In this document: positions 20,770 to 30,940 of the stretch, piece after piece | Position numbering within the stretch: the first letter of the stretch is position 1 | How the letters are laid out: each line of letters opens with the position of its first letter | NCBI GenBank assembly: GCA_037042915.1 | Contig: CM073195.1 | Location: 1,736,001 to 1,800,000, forward strand | Direction: 5' to 3' | DNA from: Auricularia sp. M13 | Taxonomy: Eukaryota; Basidiomycota; Agaricomycetes; Auriculariales; Auriculariaceae | Length of the DNA stretch: 64,000 nt | Notes under the pieces: generated by a model | The model's input: only the letters and a program-made list of their open reading frames with translations | Databases searched by the model: none | Told to the model about the DNA's origin: nothing | Position numbers and translations under genes: made by a program

Positions 20770-23426
20770 ATGCGCAATGGTGCTCCTGCAGCTCTTTCAC
20801 AAGCCTTCCCGCTACTATTACTCCTCCTTTACCAGGCGTTGAATTTGCTTAATTCTGCCGCAACAACTCCTTACATTCTCGTCGTCTACGCCGTTGGTGT
20901 ACTATCCACTTGCAACACAATCCCGTGCACTGTGGTCAAGTGCAACAAGAAAATTACTGTCGATTGTAAGTTGGAAGCTTCTGTAAATTCCAACGATGCT
21001 CAATGGCTGTAGTAATGCGGTTGCTCGTGCAACTGCTCACCCGCACTCCAGTCATATTGGTCCTCCAACTTCTACTGGCAGGCATGCTAGTCCCTGGTGC
21101 ACTGCTTGCTCTATTGGGCACATCGATGATACTAGGACCTTGTCTCCTGTGGCGCCAGTTTCAGTCATTGGGGTTGTCGGCGCAAATGGTTACCACGGGC
21201 GGATTCGCCGCCGCATTACGCTCTTTCCCAGTGCCTGTCACAGCTACAGCTCTGCCACTCCTGCTTTCTAGCATCTGTCTGCATTGGCTAGCCTCCTGCA
21301 ATTCGGGCTCTTCCAGTGTTGGGGTCATCGCGTCCAGAGTCAGCCGCCGCGCTGCGCACTCGATCTCCCGACCCGCTTTGCGCTGTGTTGGCATCGTCTG
21401 GACTTCAATATTACAGCCCTTATTATTGGCTGCTGCGGGCGCTGCATGGATCATCCACACTCTATTTGTTGCGCTCGTTCTACTCACTGTCGATGTGGTC
21501 TCTGCCGTTGCAACCGCTCTCTGGCCAGCACATACAGTCAAGGCAGTTTCGGCTTCACCAACCACTCGGAACCAGCATCCGCTTGTGCGGCATGAAGGCG
21601 CCAGGCCAGTCACGTTGTTCATTCGTGGCCTACGTTCAAAGGCGTGTAGCATCTGTAAGCTCCATTCCATTTATTACTACTCTAGCTCACTCAATTTTAG
21701 CCGTCCCAGAAAGCAGTTCCGTCGCACATGTAATGGACAGCCTCTCCAAAAAGTACCACATCTCCTTGGATCATGGCGCTGTGTTATACTTGTCTTCGCG
21801 CTTTCTGCCGCTCCAGGGCCACGAGCAGGTTTCCGATCTGAAATTAGATGCTCTTTCCATTCTAACTCTGCGAGTCGCTATTCTCGGTGGAGCACCAGAC
21901 CGTGATGTGCCCAATCCAACGGGAAATAATCAGTGGGGAGGCAGCTGGTGTATGTTTTTCGTCGTAAATCACACCGGGATTCTGACAACATTTAGTGAAG
22001 CGTGCACCGCAACTCCCGGCGAGGATTCAACACTACCTAAACCTTGGGAAGACTCAACCGGAAATTGTACAACTCCTGCGACAGGAATTGAATGGACGAG
22101 GTCCTTCGTGCGTCTTCAATCCACACTTCGTAGAGCAATACTTACAGATTGCAGTCTCAAAACTGTGCAGAACATCATTCGGCAGTGTGCACTTGCTACA
22201 TCGCGGTGTCCTCATGTCACCGTGGAGGAGGCGGGTGCCTATATTATCAAGGAAATAGAGAATGATCAAGTACGACGCACCGGGTATCGCACCATCCATG
22301 AAGACCTTCGCAGGGAAGGTGTGCATATGCCACGGCAAGTGCGATTTTGGCAAGTTTGGGGATGTACTGACACACCTCTAGTGACTTCGTTCAATCGTTT
22401 CTCAGACTGCACGAACCCGAACGTATGAACGCGCGTTATACAGACGTAGGAGAGAAGTTACACACCGCCATCCTCACGAGTCCAGGCCCGAACGCAGAGT
22501 GGTCGTGCGACGGTCATGACAAACTTATCCCAGAGATGAACATCGGCGTATGGGGCGGAATGGACAAGTTTTCAAGGCGCATCGTGCGATACTTCGCGGT
22601 GCCGACATACAAAACTGCGGAGAAGACCCGTGCGCTCTATCTGCGTCTTGTCAAGCAGGAGCGTGGTTCGTGCATCATGATTCAATGTGCCTCAAATGCT
22701 CACCATATTATGGCAGGTATTCCGTTCCAGCTTAGTCTGGACAAGGGCTCGGAAACCGGTCAGGCAGCAGCTATTCAAACTGTGCTTCGGTGAGCAAAAT
22801 CCCGAAACTAGTGTCCATGATCTGAATGCGTCTAGCTTGAACTTCGACGACCATGACGTTCATGTTTACCCAGCGTATCGTGGGTTGCGCAGCATCAAGA
22901 ATATCACCGTCGAACGTGGGTGGCGACCGCTGTTTTCCAGGTGTCTTCAGAACATCCTCGTATGCTGGATGCAGGGCAAGCATGCCGGCGTGTATCACCC
23001 TGAGAATGAAATTCACCAGTGAGTACAGTTGTGCTTCTCATAGTATGCATCTGACTCTTTATAAGACAGGTTGCGCGGTGGGTCTGGGGCCAAGTAGTGC
23101 AGCACGAACTGGACCGTTACTCGAACTCGTGGAATTCCCACCGCATTCGAAAGCAGAAGCGAACCAAGCTACCATCTGGTGGTACCCCAAACGACTTTTT
23201 CTACTCACCATGGGATCACGGCGGCCAGAACTTCCTCATACCGCTTGAGGAGCCTTTGATCGAGGATATGCTCCAGGAGTACACCCCCCTGGACCTGTTC
23301 AGCTGGGCAGAAGCAGCAGTTCAACTGCACTGCGAGCGGGCATATGCTGCCCTAGATTCTCCCCAACTAACTCTTGCTACTGCATGGCCAGTTATCCGTG
23401 CATTAATCTCTGCACTACCACATTAA
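20770..23426 (+). CDS. Membrane / ubiquitin-like / DDE integrase fusion
   Basis: Nine exons: 20770-20965, 21013-21654, 21701-21949, 21996-22100, 22148-22334, 22382-22665, 22717-22789, 22836-23018 and 23066-23426. All phases agree, giving 759 residues. Residues 1-235 hold several hydrophobic spans. Residues 264-343 form a ubiquitin-like domain (PVTLFIRGL, LYLSSRFLPLQG, VSDLKLDALSILTLRV) ending LGG. Then come NPTGNNQW, an HTH-like segment (LGKTQPEIVQLLRQEL), and an integrase core with DGHDK (Asp503), LDKGSE (Asp563) and VERGW (Glu605), a DDE triad. The C-terminus (KLPSGGTPND) matches a fungal integrase family I associate with Pfam rva_4. One intron (22335-22381) has a GC donor. No ATG lies at the integrase domain start, so translation as a fusion is likely. 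It is the probable mobilising enzyme. Confidence 0.85.
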
Positions 23427-23500
23427 TTTTAATTTGTTACCCCCCGTTCATTTCATACAACTTATAGTAATCATGTCTTTAATTCTCATTTGTTACTCTT

Positions 23501-24409
23501 ACACTGGTAAAGCACAATAGCGTAAAGTGCGACAATTTACCTCCGGGCTTTTTGCGCGCACGCTCGCGCAAAAGTAACGGTCAAACTGGAGATGTCACTC
23601 ACGTACAAAAAGCAATAAAAACGCGGATTCGAACCAAGGACATTGGAGAGAAACTCACGAGACTACAACTTGCATGCAGCTTATCCACTGGGCCACAGTG
23701 TCATAAAGGCTCTGCTTTATGCAATATAATATATTACATTTTAGTGTCAGATCGGGACTCATCTCCTCTTTCAGTCATGCAATACCAACCACATGGTTGC
23801 TCACTATTAAGATGGAGTAAGATGCGAATAATTTCTGCCATAGACGCGACAGCAAGCAGCAGCGGGTGGACCAATTCAAACTGGCCAGTGCGACCTCCGA
23901 GTGTCCGCGGCCAGTCATCAAGCCGCTGTGCAAGGGAGACCATTGCCGGAGCACTCGGTGATAGGTTTGATATGCTGCTCAGCTCACTTCCTGCGCGGCA
24001 AGATCTCCATTGCCAGCGACAAGGAACGAGCGCGTCACGGTCAGAGACTCGGAGTTAGAGATGCGGACTCCATACCGCAGACGGCCGACGCCTTTTGACC
24101 GCGCCTCCTCAGACTGCTGCGCGCACATCCTGCATCCCATGTAGTCAATGGCGCTCTCTATTTACACCGATGTTGTGCTTCATAGATCCTTGAAATGCCA
24201 GTAGCACAGCGCAGTGACCATGCCATGCACCGCCCAGACTGCAGAGCAGCAGAGCTCACCACTGTCATCTACCTCCTCAACACTCTAGAAGAGCTCACAG
24301 TAGCCAAGTTACACTACTAGAGTACTCAGTTAGACGGTAGACTGGTGTTGGGCGCTTTGATGGGATTGCCGGGAGCCGCTTACTAACCTTGCGGTTCTCG
24401 TCTTCCCTA
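23501..24409 (-). repeat. Right terminal inverted repeat (909 bp)
   Basis: This is the reverse complement of 9063-9970 with about two differences. It ends CTCGTCTTCCCTA. Open frames 23552-24098 are repeat sequence. Confidence 0.95.
23617..23702 (-). promoter_or_regulatory. tRNA-like block with Pol III A and B boxes, right TIR
   Basis: Mirror copy of 9769-9854: A box at 23695-23685 and B box at 23635-23625 on the minus strand. It points inward, toward the integrase gene end, as the left copy points toward the first kinase gene. Confidence 0.6.
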
Positions 24410-24414
24410 TCTGC
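24410..24414. repeat. Target site duplication, right copy (TCTGC)
   Basis: Directly follows the CCCTA terminus and matches 9058-9062. Confidence 0.85.
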
Positions 24415-25397
24415 TTTCGGGTCGACGCCAGCGCCGCGCAGGCGGCACAGGTGGCGAAAGTCCTCGAGTTCTCGTTCAGGTACGTCGCGAGCTCACCAGC
24501 TACGAGCCTGTCTCAAAACATGAAATAGTTACAATCCCACCGGCAAGAAGTTGAGAGCTACGAGGGTAGGGTCTCAGCTTCCATCCCAGGCGTACCGAGT
24601 AATAATATTCTGACAGCTCTGGGGCATCATACTCCGATACTGCTCCTCGAACGCATTCGTCGGTGAGGAAGGCGCGGCGTGGCTTTCAGTGCATTTTGAT
24701 TGATACAAAAAAATAGAAAAGACGACCCAAACGCCATTCCTGCGACCGATAAGGAAGATTTGCCAGGATACGGACGGTCACGCCGGCCTCCGTTCGCGCA
24801 TGCTCGAAGTCATCGCGGGCGCGAGACTTGTGTACCCCGAATCCAAAGCTTTCAGAGAGCTCTGGAAGAGCGTCAAGGGTGCCAAAGATCCTGCTGAGGT
24901 CCGTTTTCCAAGCCTTGATACTGGACCACGACCTAAAGTAATGAAATATCAAGGGCATCCCGTTTCGCAGTCCGCTATTCATTGTGCCCAACATTCGACA
25001 AGAGATGCCCTCACAAGCGAATGAGAGCCGACCCGAGTCTCTTCAGGTCACGGTGGACAGTGCAGGTTCGCCCTCGCAGACGTTGCTGAAGCTCAGGCAT
25101 CTAACCGGAAACCCAGTTCAGGAGTCGACAGACAGAGGGTTTTGCGGGGCGGTGGGGGATAATGTAGGCCTCCCACAGCAAAGGTCGCTGAATCATAGGC
25201 GCCAGGCTGAAAACCCTGGACCGGAGGTAGTGGAGAGTGACCCTTCCACGACGGGCGAGGTGGTGCCACCGTACCGACGAAACTCATTTGCGACGGTGGT
25301 AAGCGAGGCCGGAATAGCGCCTGCCTATTCAGAAGCTGCGGAGAACTGGCCGAGTGTCGTCCGCCACTCTAGCTTTGCGCCTCCAGGATATGACTGA
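24415..25397 (+). pseudogene. Hypothetical host gene, 3' part, beyond the mobile element
   Basis: The frame from the 5' half resumes at TTT CGG GTC GAC (FRVDASAAQAAQVAKVLEF) and reaches a GTACGT donor at 24480. Coding-like pieces follow in more than one frame: VESYEGRVSASIPGVPSNN near 24550, KDDPNAIPATDKEDLPGYG near 24720, RMLEVIAGARLVYPESKAF near 24797, and a Pro/Ser/Asn-rich tail ending SSFAPPGYD at 25397. The exact exon joins could not be settled, and a one-base frame slip near 24770 is possible. No family was recognised. The gene is separated from its own start and promoter by 15 kb and is presumably inactive. Confidence 0.5.
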
Positions 25398-25535
25398 ACG
25401 AAGTTACTGTCGAATACTTATTCGTTGGAGAATCGTATCATATTGTCTTGACGAGATTAGCCAGATATCAGCAGAAGAGTCCAGACAGGCCTTCAATTTG
25501 TGTTGATTCTGGGTAGCGAAAGGAGAGCAGGAACA

Positions 25536-27111
25536 TTAGTCGTCAGCGAGAATGACCACCGCCTTTCCAGTATTATTCCCCTTCTGCACGTCGAGAATGA
25601 GTTGCGGCGCCTCATCGAGGGACCGTACGATCGTCTCGGTGAACTTGATCTCGCCGCTCGCGACCTTGCCGGGAATGACCTCGTAGAACTCCTTGCTGTA
25701 CTTCTCGTCGTAGTCGACGACCATGAAGCCGTACATCTTGAGGCGCAATGCCAGGAATTTGTCCAAGTTCTGCAACATGTGAGGTTAGATGAACTGTAGC
25801 GCAGCATAACAGTGGCAGACTGACGTAGACGGGTTCCAGTTTCTTGTTGTAGCTCGCCATGAAACCGACAACCTGAAATGCGTGATTGTTTAGCGGATGT
25901 GTCTAGAGATGAAATGCGAGCGGCCATGCACCAGAATACGGCCATGAAGCTTCATGTTAGGAAGAACTGCGTCCAGGGTCTTTCCGCCAACATGATCCCA
26001 ATAGCTACCCGATTCGTGAGAAAAACGTGCCATGACACAAAGCAGACATGCGACTTACATGTCGACCGGCCCGTGCTCTTTGAGCACCTCTGCGACGTCC
26101 GTGGTCTTATAGTTGAAGACGACGTCGGCGCCGATGTCGCGCAGGAATTTGAGCTTTGCCTCCTGCCCGGCGGACGCGATGACCTTCAGGCCTTCCGCTT
26201 TAGCGAGCTGGACGACCGTTCTGCGCCAGATGTCAGTACACATTGAGTGTGAAAGTGACGCGATAGCTCACGCTCCAACGGGACCTGCAGCAGTCGAGAT
26301 GTAGATCGTCTCGCCCTGGAATGATCGCGTTGAATTCGTCGAACGCAGTGATTTTGGCGATGGAATATACCTTCTTGGGTGCAAGCTCCTTCCAGCCATA
26401 GTACGCCGTCTGACCTGAACTTCGGTTAACTGTGGTACGTTGGGAAAAGGCGGCAATGAATAACCTGGCATACCGGCCACGCCGACGTAGGCGGACCATG
26501 GCACACCGGAGCCCTCTGGGAGCACGCGGAACTGCTTGACGTTTTCCACAATTTGGTACTGCGTGAAATCTGGAACCAACCCACTTCGATTTAAGGACTG
26601 AATCGCGCCCTTGCACATCTTGCTTACCGAAGAAACCATATAAATGTTGCCCTGGGCGGACCGCGGGATCTTCACTCCTAAGAACGCGCGCGACGGCATG
26701 ATTGTGGATTCTGTTCAATTGGACAACTTCAGAACCCTGTTGAAGTCACGGGCCAGATGCGCACGGCTTATGAAGAGGGAACGCAGGCTTAGCAGTTAAT
26801 AATCAGCATCAGCGAACGAGGAATCAACAAATGGCGGAAGCGGGAAGCGTACAGCGTAGGATGGAATGTGGGCCTCGCGCATCCTGCCGCGCAGGTACGG
26901 GTCCACGCTGATGCATATGATTTGTATGAGTGCGCCGCCAGCTGGAAGCGGTGCATTGGCCAGGTCGATCGTCTCCGATTTGTCGACGACGAGTGTCTCG
27001 CCCGGGACAGGATACCCTACATGGTGATCAGTATACTCAGCGTTGGGGTAGACATGCCCAACCTTCCGGGATGGAGTTGAAGATGATACGAGTATTCTGC
27101 ACGGGAGCCAT
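25536..27111 (-). CDS. MDR-family NAD(P)H oxidoreductase, copy 1
   Basis: A multi-exon gene from ATG 27111 to the stop at 25536. The first seven exons (27111-27063, 27016-26853, 26736-26628, 26569-26465, 26414-26371, 26315-26272, 26220 onward) join in phase. The N-terminus (GYPVPGETLVVD, ISVDPYLRGRMR) is that of the medium-chain reductase group containing leukotriene B4 12-hydroxydehydrogenase and plant or fungal double-bond reductases. The nucleotide site is STAAGPVGA, then GLKVIASAGQEAKL and GADVVFNYKT. The C-terminus is PQLILDVQKGNNTGKAVV. No catalytic zinc ligands are seen, as expected for this group. It probably reduces alpha,beta-unsaturated carbonyls with NADPH; substrate unknown. Paralogs lie at 40744-42390 and 62498-64000. 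Confidence 0.88.
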
Positions 27112-28191
27112 TGGACGGGTTGGGTGTGGTATTGGCGCAACCGGAAGACCTCACTCGGCCCTTATGTACCGGCTGGTGAATTTGGCATTCCAAATCATCG
27201 AAGCGGTGTTTACTTTGTCAGCAACTTGAAGTTGTAAGCCTTTTGAGACGGAGATCTGCCAAGGGAGATTATAAATCAGTGATTGATTCGAATGCAGCAT
27301 ATGCCCTTCCGTCGTACGCGAACAAATAAAGCGACAAGGTATTGAACCTTCATCTGAATCGCTCATTTTCAGCGTGCCTCGGAATACTATAGACCTGAAA
27401 GAGAGGTGTATGCTAAAAATTGTGCATAGCTTCGTGAAGCATCCATGGGAAGATCGTCGAATGAATTGAAATGCTTCACAGATGAGCGCGGTAGCCAGTA
27501 AGCGGATTATCAATGCGTCCGCCGCTTTAGAAACATCTGTGCTGCCGAGCATGCGCATGCGCTTTGTCAGCTTGGAGCAGGGATTCCGGAGACAGATTCT
27601 TGCGGTATGACGCAAAGAAGCCGGAGCGACAGAGCGTGAGGATATATCAAGACCAACGTAGAGATTTGGCCTTCGCCGGCCATGCTTTGCTGCCGTTTGA
27701 GGCGCTGATAAAATGCGAATGTCGAAGAAACTGGGAGTTCCGCAGCTCAGCGCTATGCGGCCAGAGACGAAGCAAATCTGTCGAGGCATTCGATAATATC
27801 ATGCGTGACCTCGAGAGCGAGTAGGATGGGCAGTTTCCAGAATATCGACGGCGAAACGAGTCTGATATTGTGCATGCGAAAGCCGAGCCTAGAATGTGAG
27901 ACCAGCCCATGGCGAGAAACAGGTCCGTATGCCAGTTGAGCAGTAATGTTTACAGCGGTGGTCATGCGCGCAAGGATACGTTACATTCCAGTGCCATCCG
28001 GACACCGGATGTAGCGTCCTGGAGCGCGATGAGAAGCAGGTTACAGCCTGCATCCGGCTCTCGCAGCAGCGTAGTAGCGGCCTATTTTGATATTGCAGGG
28101 TATTAGTGACTATTTAGCTTTCGTACTTGTCCAAAGCGCACCGGGAAGGATATCCGGAATCCGGACGAAGAGAAAGACCAAAGCTCATGGG
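27112..28191. other. Spacer inside block A; possible decayed membrane-protein gene
   Basis: Minus-strand frames at 27151-27965 include hydrophobic stretches (ADALIIRLLATALICEAFQF, IFWKLPILLALEV) that could be pieces of a membrane protein, but no start, exon chain or family could be established. Nothing else is supported here. Confidence 0.25.
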
Positions 28192-28485
28192 TCAAAAATC
28201 GGTCGCACGTCCACCGAAGCTCCAGTCGCCGTGAGTCGTAGGCTCCCTCTTGGGCCCTCCAATTTCGCCAGTCTTCGGGTTCGTGTCTCCCTCGAACTCG
28301 GGCGCAGGTTTTGGGCGTGCGTCGGGGTGTAATAAGGTCTGCTCGGCCGAATCGGCAGCTTTGACGAGCGCTTCGAACTCGCGCTGCTCAGCGGCGGGCA
28401 GTGGTGGAGGTCCAGGTCGCGACATCAGGTTGGGACGCGCCAGCGTGCGCGTGGTCGTGCTGAGCAGCCGGCGGAGCATCGACAT
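28192..28485 (-). CDS. SDH8: Succinate dehydrogenase assembly factor 4, copy 1
   Basis: A single exon of 97 residues with start ATG at 28485. The N-terminus (MSMLRRLLSTTTRTLARP) is Arg/Ser/Thr-rich without acidic residues, a mitochondrial targeting signal. The C-terminus carries the DUF1674/SDHAF4 signature GEIGGPKREPTTHGDWSFGG followed by RATDF. The family binds flavinylated Sdh1/SdhA in the matrix and aids its assembly into complex II while limiting oxidant production. Length and both ends are normal. A second intact copy with about 80% identity by eye lies at 43880-44173; having two copies is unusual for this small housekeeping factor. Confidence 0.93.
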   Translation of the reverse strand: MSMLRRLLSTTTRTLARPNLMSRPGPPPLPAAEQREFEALVKAADSAEQTLLHPDARPKPAPEFEGDTNPKTGEIGGPKREPTTHGDWSFGGRATDF

Positions 28486-29261
28486 GGTAAACGCAGCGCT
28501 AGCAGGAAGAAGAGCGAGACGGTCGGAGCTTAGATGCTCTCCTCGAGTCATTCACCAGCTGCAACCTCTAGTGTTGCCCTTCCTTATTCCAGCTTTGAAA
28601 CGGACAGCACAGCAAGTGAATTTGACATTGTATCAGTACAGGTGTTCTACAGAGGCCCCAGATAAGTCCAATTCAGTACGACCAGTGACGAGCAAAAAAA
28701 AGAAAAAGAAATACTAAAGAGAAGGACGTCGCAGCTGCATATCCGACTTCCGCCGCGCAGCCTCTTGCGCCAACGGTCCAGGCTGTCTCCATCCAGAGCA
28801 AGCCATATTTTCGCGACAGGCGGGCAGATACCAGAGGCAACATCGGCTCCCGGCACAGCGACAGTCGGTGCTGGTTTGCGCAATCCATCGTAGTGTGCTC
28901 CCTGCTTGATATGCTCGACGCGTTTGGGTCTGGACTGGTACGGAGTTGGGACTGTTGCAGGCACTGGACGTTGTTCACGAGGCATCATGCACCCTAGACG
29001 TGCATGCTGCCCCATGTGCAATTCCGATGCGCGGCGACTGCACTGGCAACAACGGCCGCGCGGGAATGGACAGAAATGCGGGCTGGAATAAGTTACGATG
29101 GGGCGTTGCAAGAGGGCGACAAGTGTCGCGCGGTCGTGGCCGTCTCGTAGGACTGGAATAAGGATGATCGGAGGCTTGTCCAGCAAGTCTATAAGGTCGG
29201 TGAAATACTGGGCTGTTCGTGCGAATCCTGCGGGCGACGCCGTGTTTCGACAAGGCATCCG

Positions 29262-30940
29262 TCAGGCTGCGGAGGGCTTGATACGCTTTGCCCTGGCCGT
29301 GCTCATCTGTGGCGTGTCGTCTTCCGAGTCCCCAGTGAACTTGCGCTTTTTAGTCTTGCGGTGCTTCTCGCCGCCTCCGTAGGCGACAGCGGACGGATCT
29401 TCCTGCGCGGCTGGCACGTCGAGCTGCCAGCGGTCACCCTCCAAGACCTCGTCGCGATGCATGTCGCGCCACGTGGATAAAAGGCCCTTGGTTTTTAGCG
29501 CGTAGAACCAGGGGCATCCGATATGCGTCTTCAGGTGACGGGCCACATAGTCGCAGCCCCGCGCGAGACGCAGCTCGCCGCACCAGACACAAGGCTCACG
29601 GTCCCGCTCGCGAACCTGGCGCTCGATCGCCTTTATTTGCGTTTCGGTTGGCTCGACGAGCGGCTGACGCTGCTCAGATGGCACGCTGTCGTCGCACAGA
29701 GCGATCTCCTGGTCCAGGCGCCGCGTTATGATGCCGAGAGCCTGCGCCACCGCGTCGCGGCCCTTGTCGTCCATGCGCGCATTCAGAAGCGCAGCGTCGT
29801 CCTCGACGGTCCGCTTGGTCGCCAGCAACGCTTCCACGGTCATGGCGGTACCGGATTTCTGCAAGAAGTCGGACCACCGCTTCGCGGTCAGAAGCTCATA
29901 GAGCTTGGTGTTGTGCGCGGGTCGCCGCTCGGCGGGGCGGTATAGGCCTTCACCGTACGGCTTCATCGCTAGTAAACTAGCGTCGTCGCGCGTGCAGAGC
30001 TCCGCGGCCTCGCGCTTCTTCTGCGCCCTTCCGACATCGGTCCGAATCTGGACGCTCTGTGTGGTCGATGTGGCGCCCACTGCCGGCCCTTCATTCGTGG
30101 TGGGTGCATCGTGATTATGAACCGCCGTGGTGGCTGTCCACGTCGGGGTCGTCACTACGGCGGGGTGCGGGCGAATGAGTTCTCCGGAGGGACCGTCGTG
30201 AGCGTCGCGTAACGGGCCGTAGAGGTTTCCCCCTTCATATGGCTGGCGGGAAGCTTCAACGTCATGGCGCAGCCTCGGGACATTTCGACGTACCCGCTCA
30301 TCGTATGGTACCTGGGGGCCGAGTCTGTTTGTGTGCAGCGTCCGCATCGGCTCATACGGCGACGGGGTGTCTACGCTGCTCCATCCATACGAGGGCGAGC
30401 GGCTACTGGAGGCCTGAGCCTCACTCTGGGCGACGTGTGGCATATCGGGCAGTAAAGGGAGATACTGCAATGTCTGGTTTGACTCCGTATGGATGGGCAC
30501 TGAACAAAAGCGACCCACCTGCTCTCTGCGATGAGTTGGGTCGGGCCCACCACGTTGGTTCCCGCCGTAGACGCCTGGATCCTCCCACATCGACAGGCTG
30601 CTGCCGGACGACATGTGCAGGCTGAGGTCGAGGTATTCTTCCTCTGTAGATGGTGAGTGACAGTCCTGCCGTACAACCACCCCATACTCACGAGCGAAAC
30701 TGCGACAGAGGGTCAGTGACGGGACCTCAAAACGAGGCATTAGGCCACTTACAACGTCCTCGAATGTGAACCGGGCCAGAAGTAGTCCGGTTGCGTCGAG
30801 ATGCCATGGTGGTCGATCGATTGCGCGGCGGCGGCAGGCTGTTCAGCCTCGAACGTCCAACGCTGGTCATGGCTGGTGTCCTGGGTGGCAGAACTAGACC
30901 CCGCGGAAAATTCTGAGGCAAGTGGATAGTAGAAGGACAT
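29262..30940 (-). CDS. Lineage-specific zinc-finger protein, ZnF1
   Basis: The start is ATG 30940 (MSFYYPLASEFS). An intron lies at about 30752-30700 (GTAAGTGG...CAG) and probably a 48-nt in-frame intron follows (GTGAGTATGG...CTACAG, ending near 30646). The long exon runs to the stop at 29262. About the first 300 residues are Pro/Ser/Thr/Asn-rich. Then come a basic helix (RAQKKREAAEL), the conserved ALLAMKPYGEGLYRPAERR, a helical region, and one zinc-finger-like unit: PCVWCGELRLARG (Cys-x2-Cys), YVARHLKTHIGCPW (His/Cys). It ends in a basic KKRKFTGD and RAKRIKPS tail, a likely nuclear signal. It shares this layout with genes at 45016, 47449 and 56531. DNA binding is inferred from the finger and basic tail. 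No known family was recognised. Confidence 0.75.

Larger units (their letters stand above)
9063..24409. mobile_element. 15.3-kb TIR transposon carrying integrase, TET/JBP dioxygenase and alpha-kinases
   Basis: The element is defined by 908/909-bp inverted repeats (9063-9970 and 23501-24409) that differ by about one substitution and one 1-nt indel. It is flanked by a 5-bp TCTGC duplication and lies in the reading frame of a host gene. The cargo, all on the plus strand, is an alpha-kinase-like gene, an alpha-kinase gene, an unidentified middle stretch, a TET/JBP-type dioxygenase, and an integrase with a ubiquitin-like domain. The DDE integrase is the obvious mobilising enzyme, and a 5-bp duplication fits retroviral-type integrase chemistry. 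Size and long TIRs recall Polinton/Maverick elements, but no DNA polymerase B, packaging ATPase or capsid gene is seen. TET/JBP genes are known passengers of fungal KDZ transposons, but no KDZ transposase is visible. Near-identical TIRs imply a recent insertion. Confidence 0.93.
25536..30940 (-). repeat. Segmental duplication block A (MDR, SDHAF4, zinc finger)
   Basis: Gene order and orientation match block B (40744-46510): MDR reductase, SDH assembly factor 4, then a CVWCG-type zinc-finger gene, all minus strand. The DNA between genes is largely diverged. The blocks are about 15 kb apart. Confidence 0.75.

Noticed and set aside
9063-24409. Classification as a Polinton/Maverick or KDZ element
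   Set aside because: Size and long TIRs fit Polintons, but no family B polymerase, packaging ATPase, protease or capsid frame is present. TET/JBP suggests KDZ, but the KDZ transposase is not seen and the DDE enzyme is of a different type.
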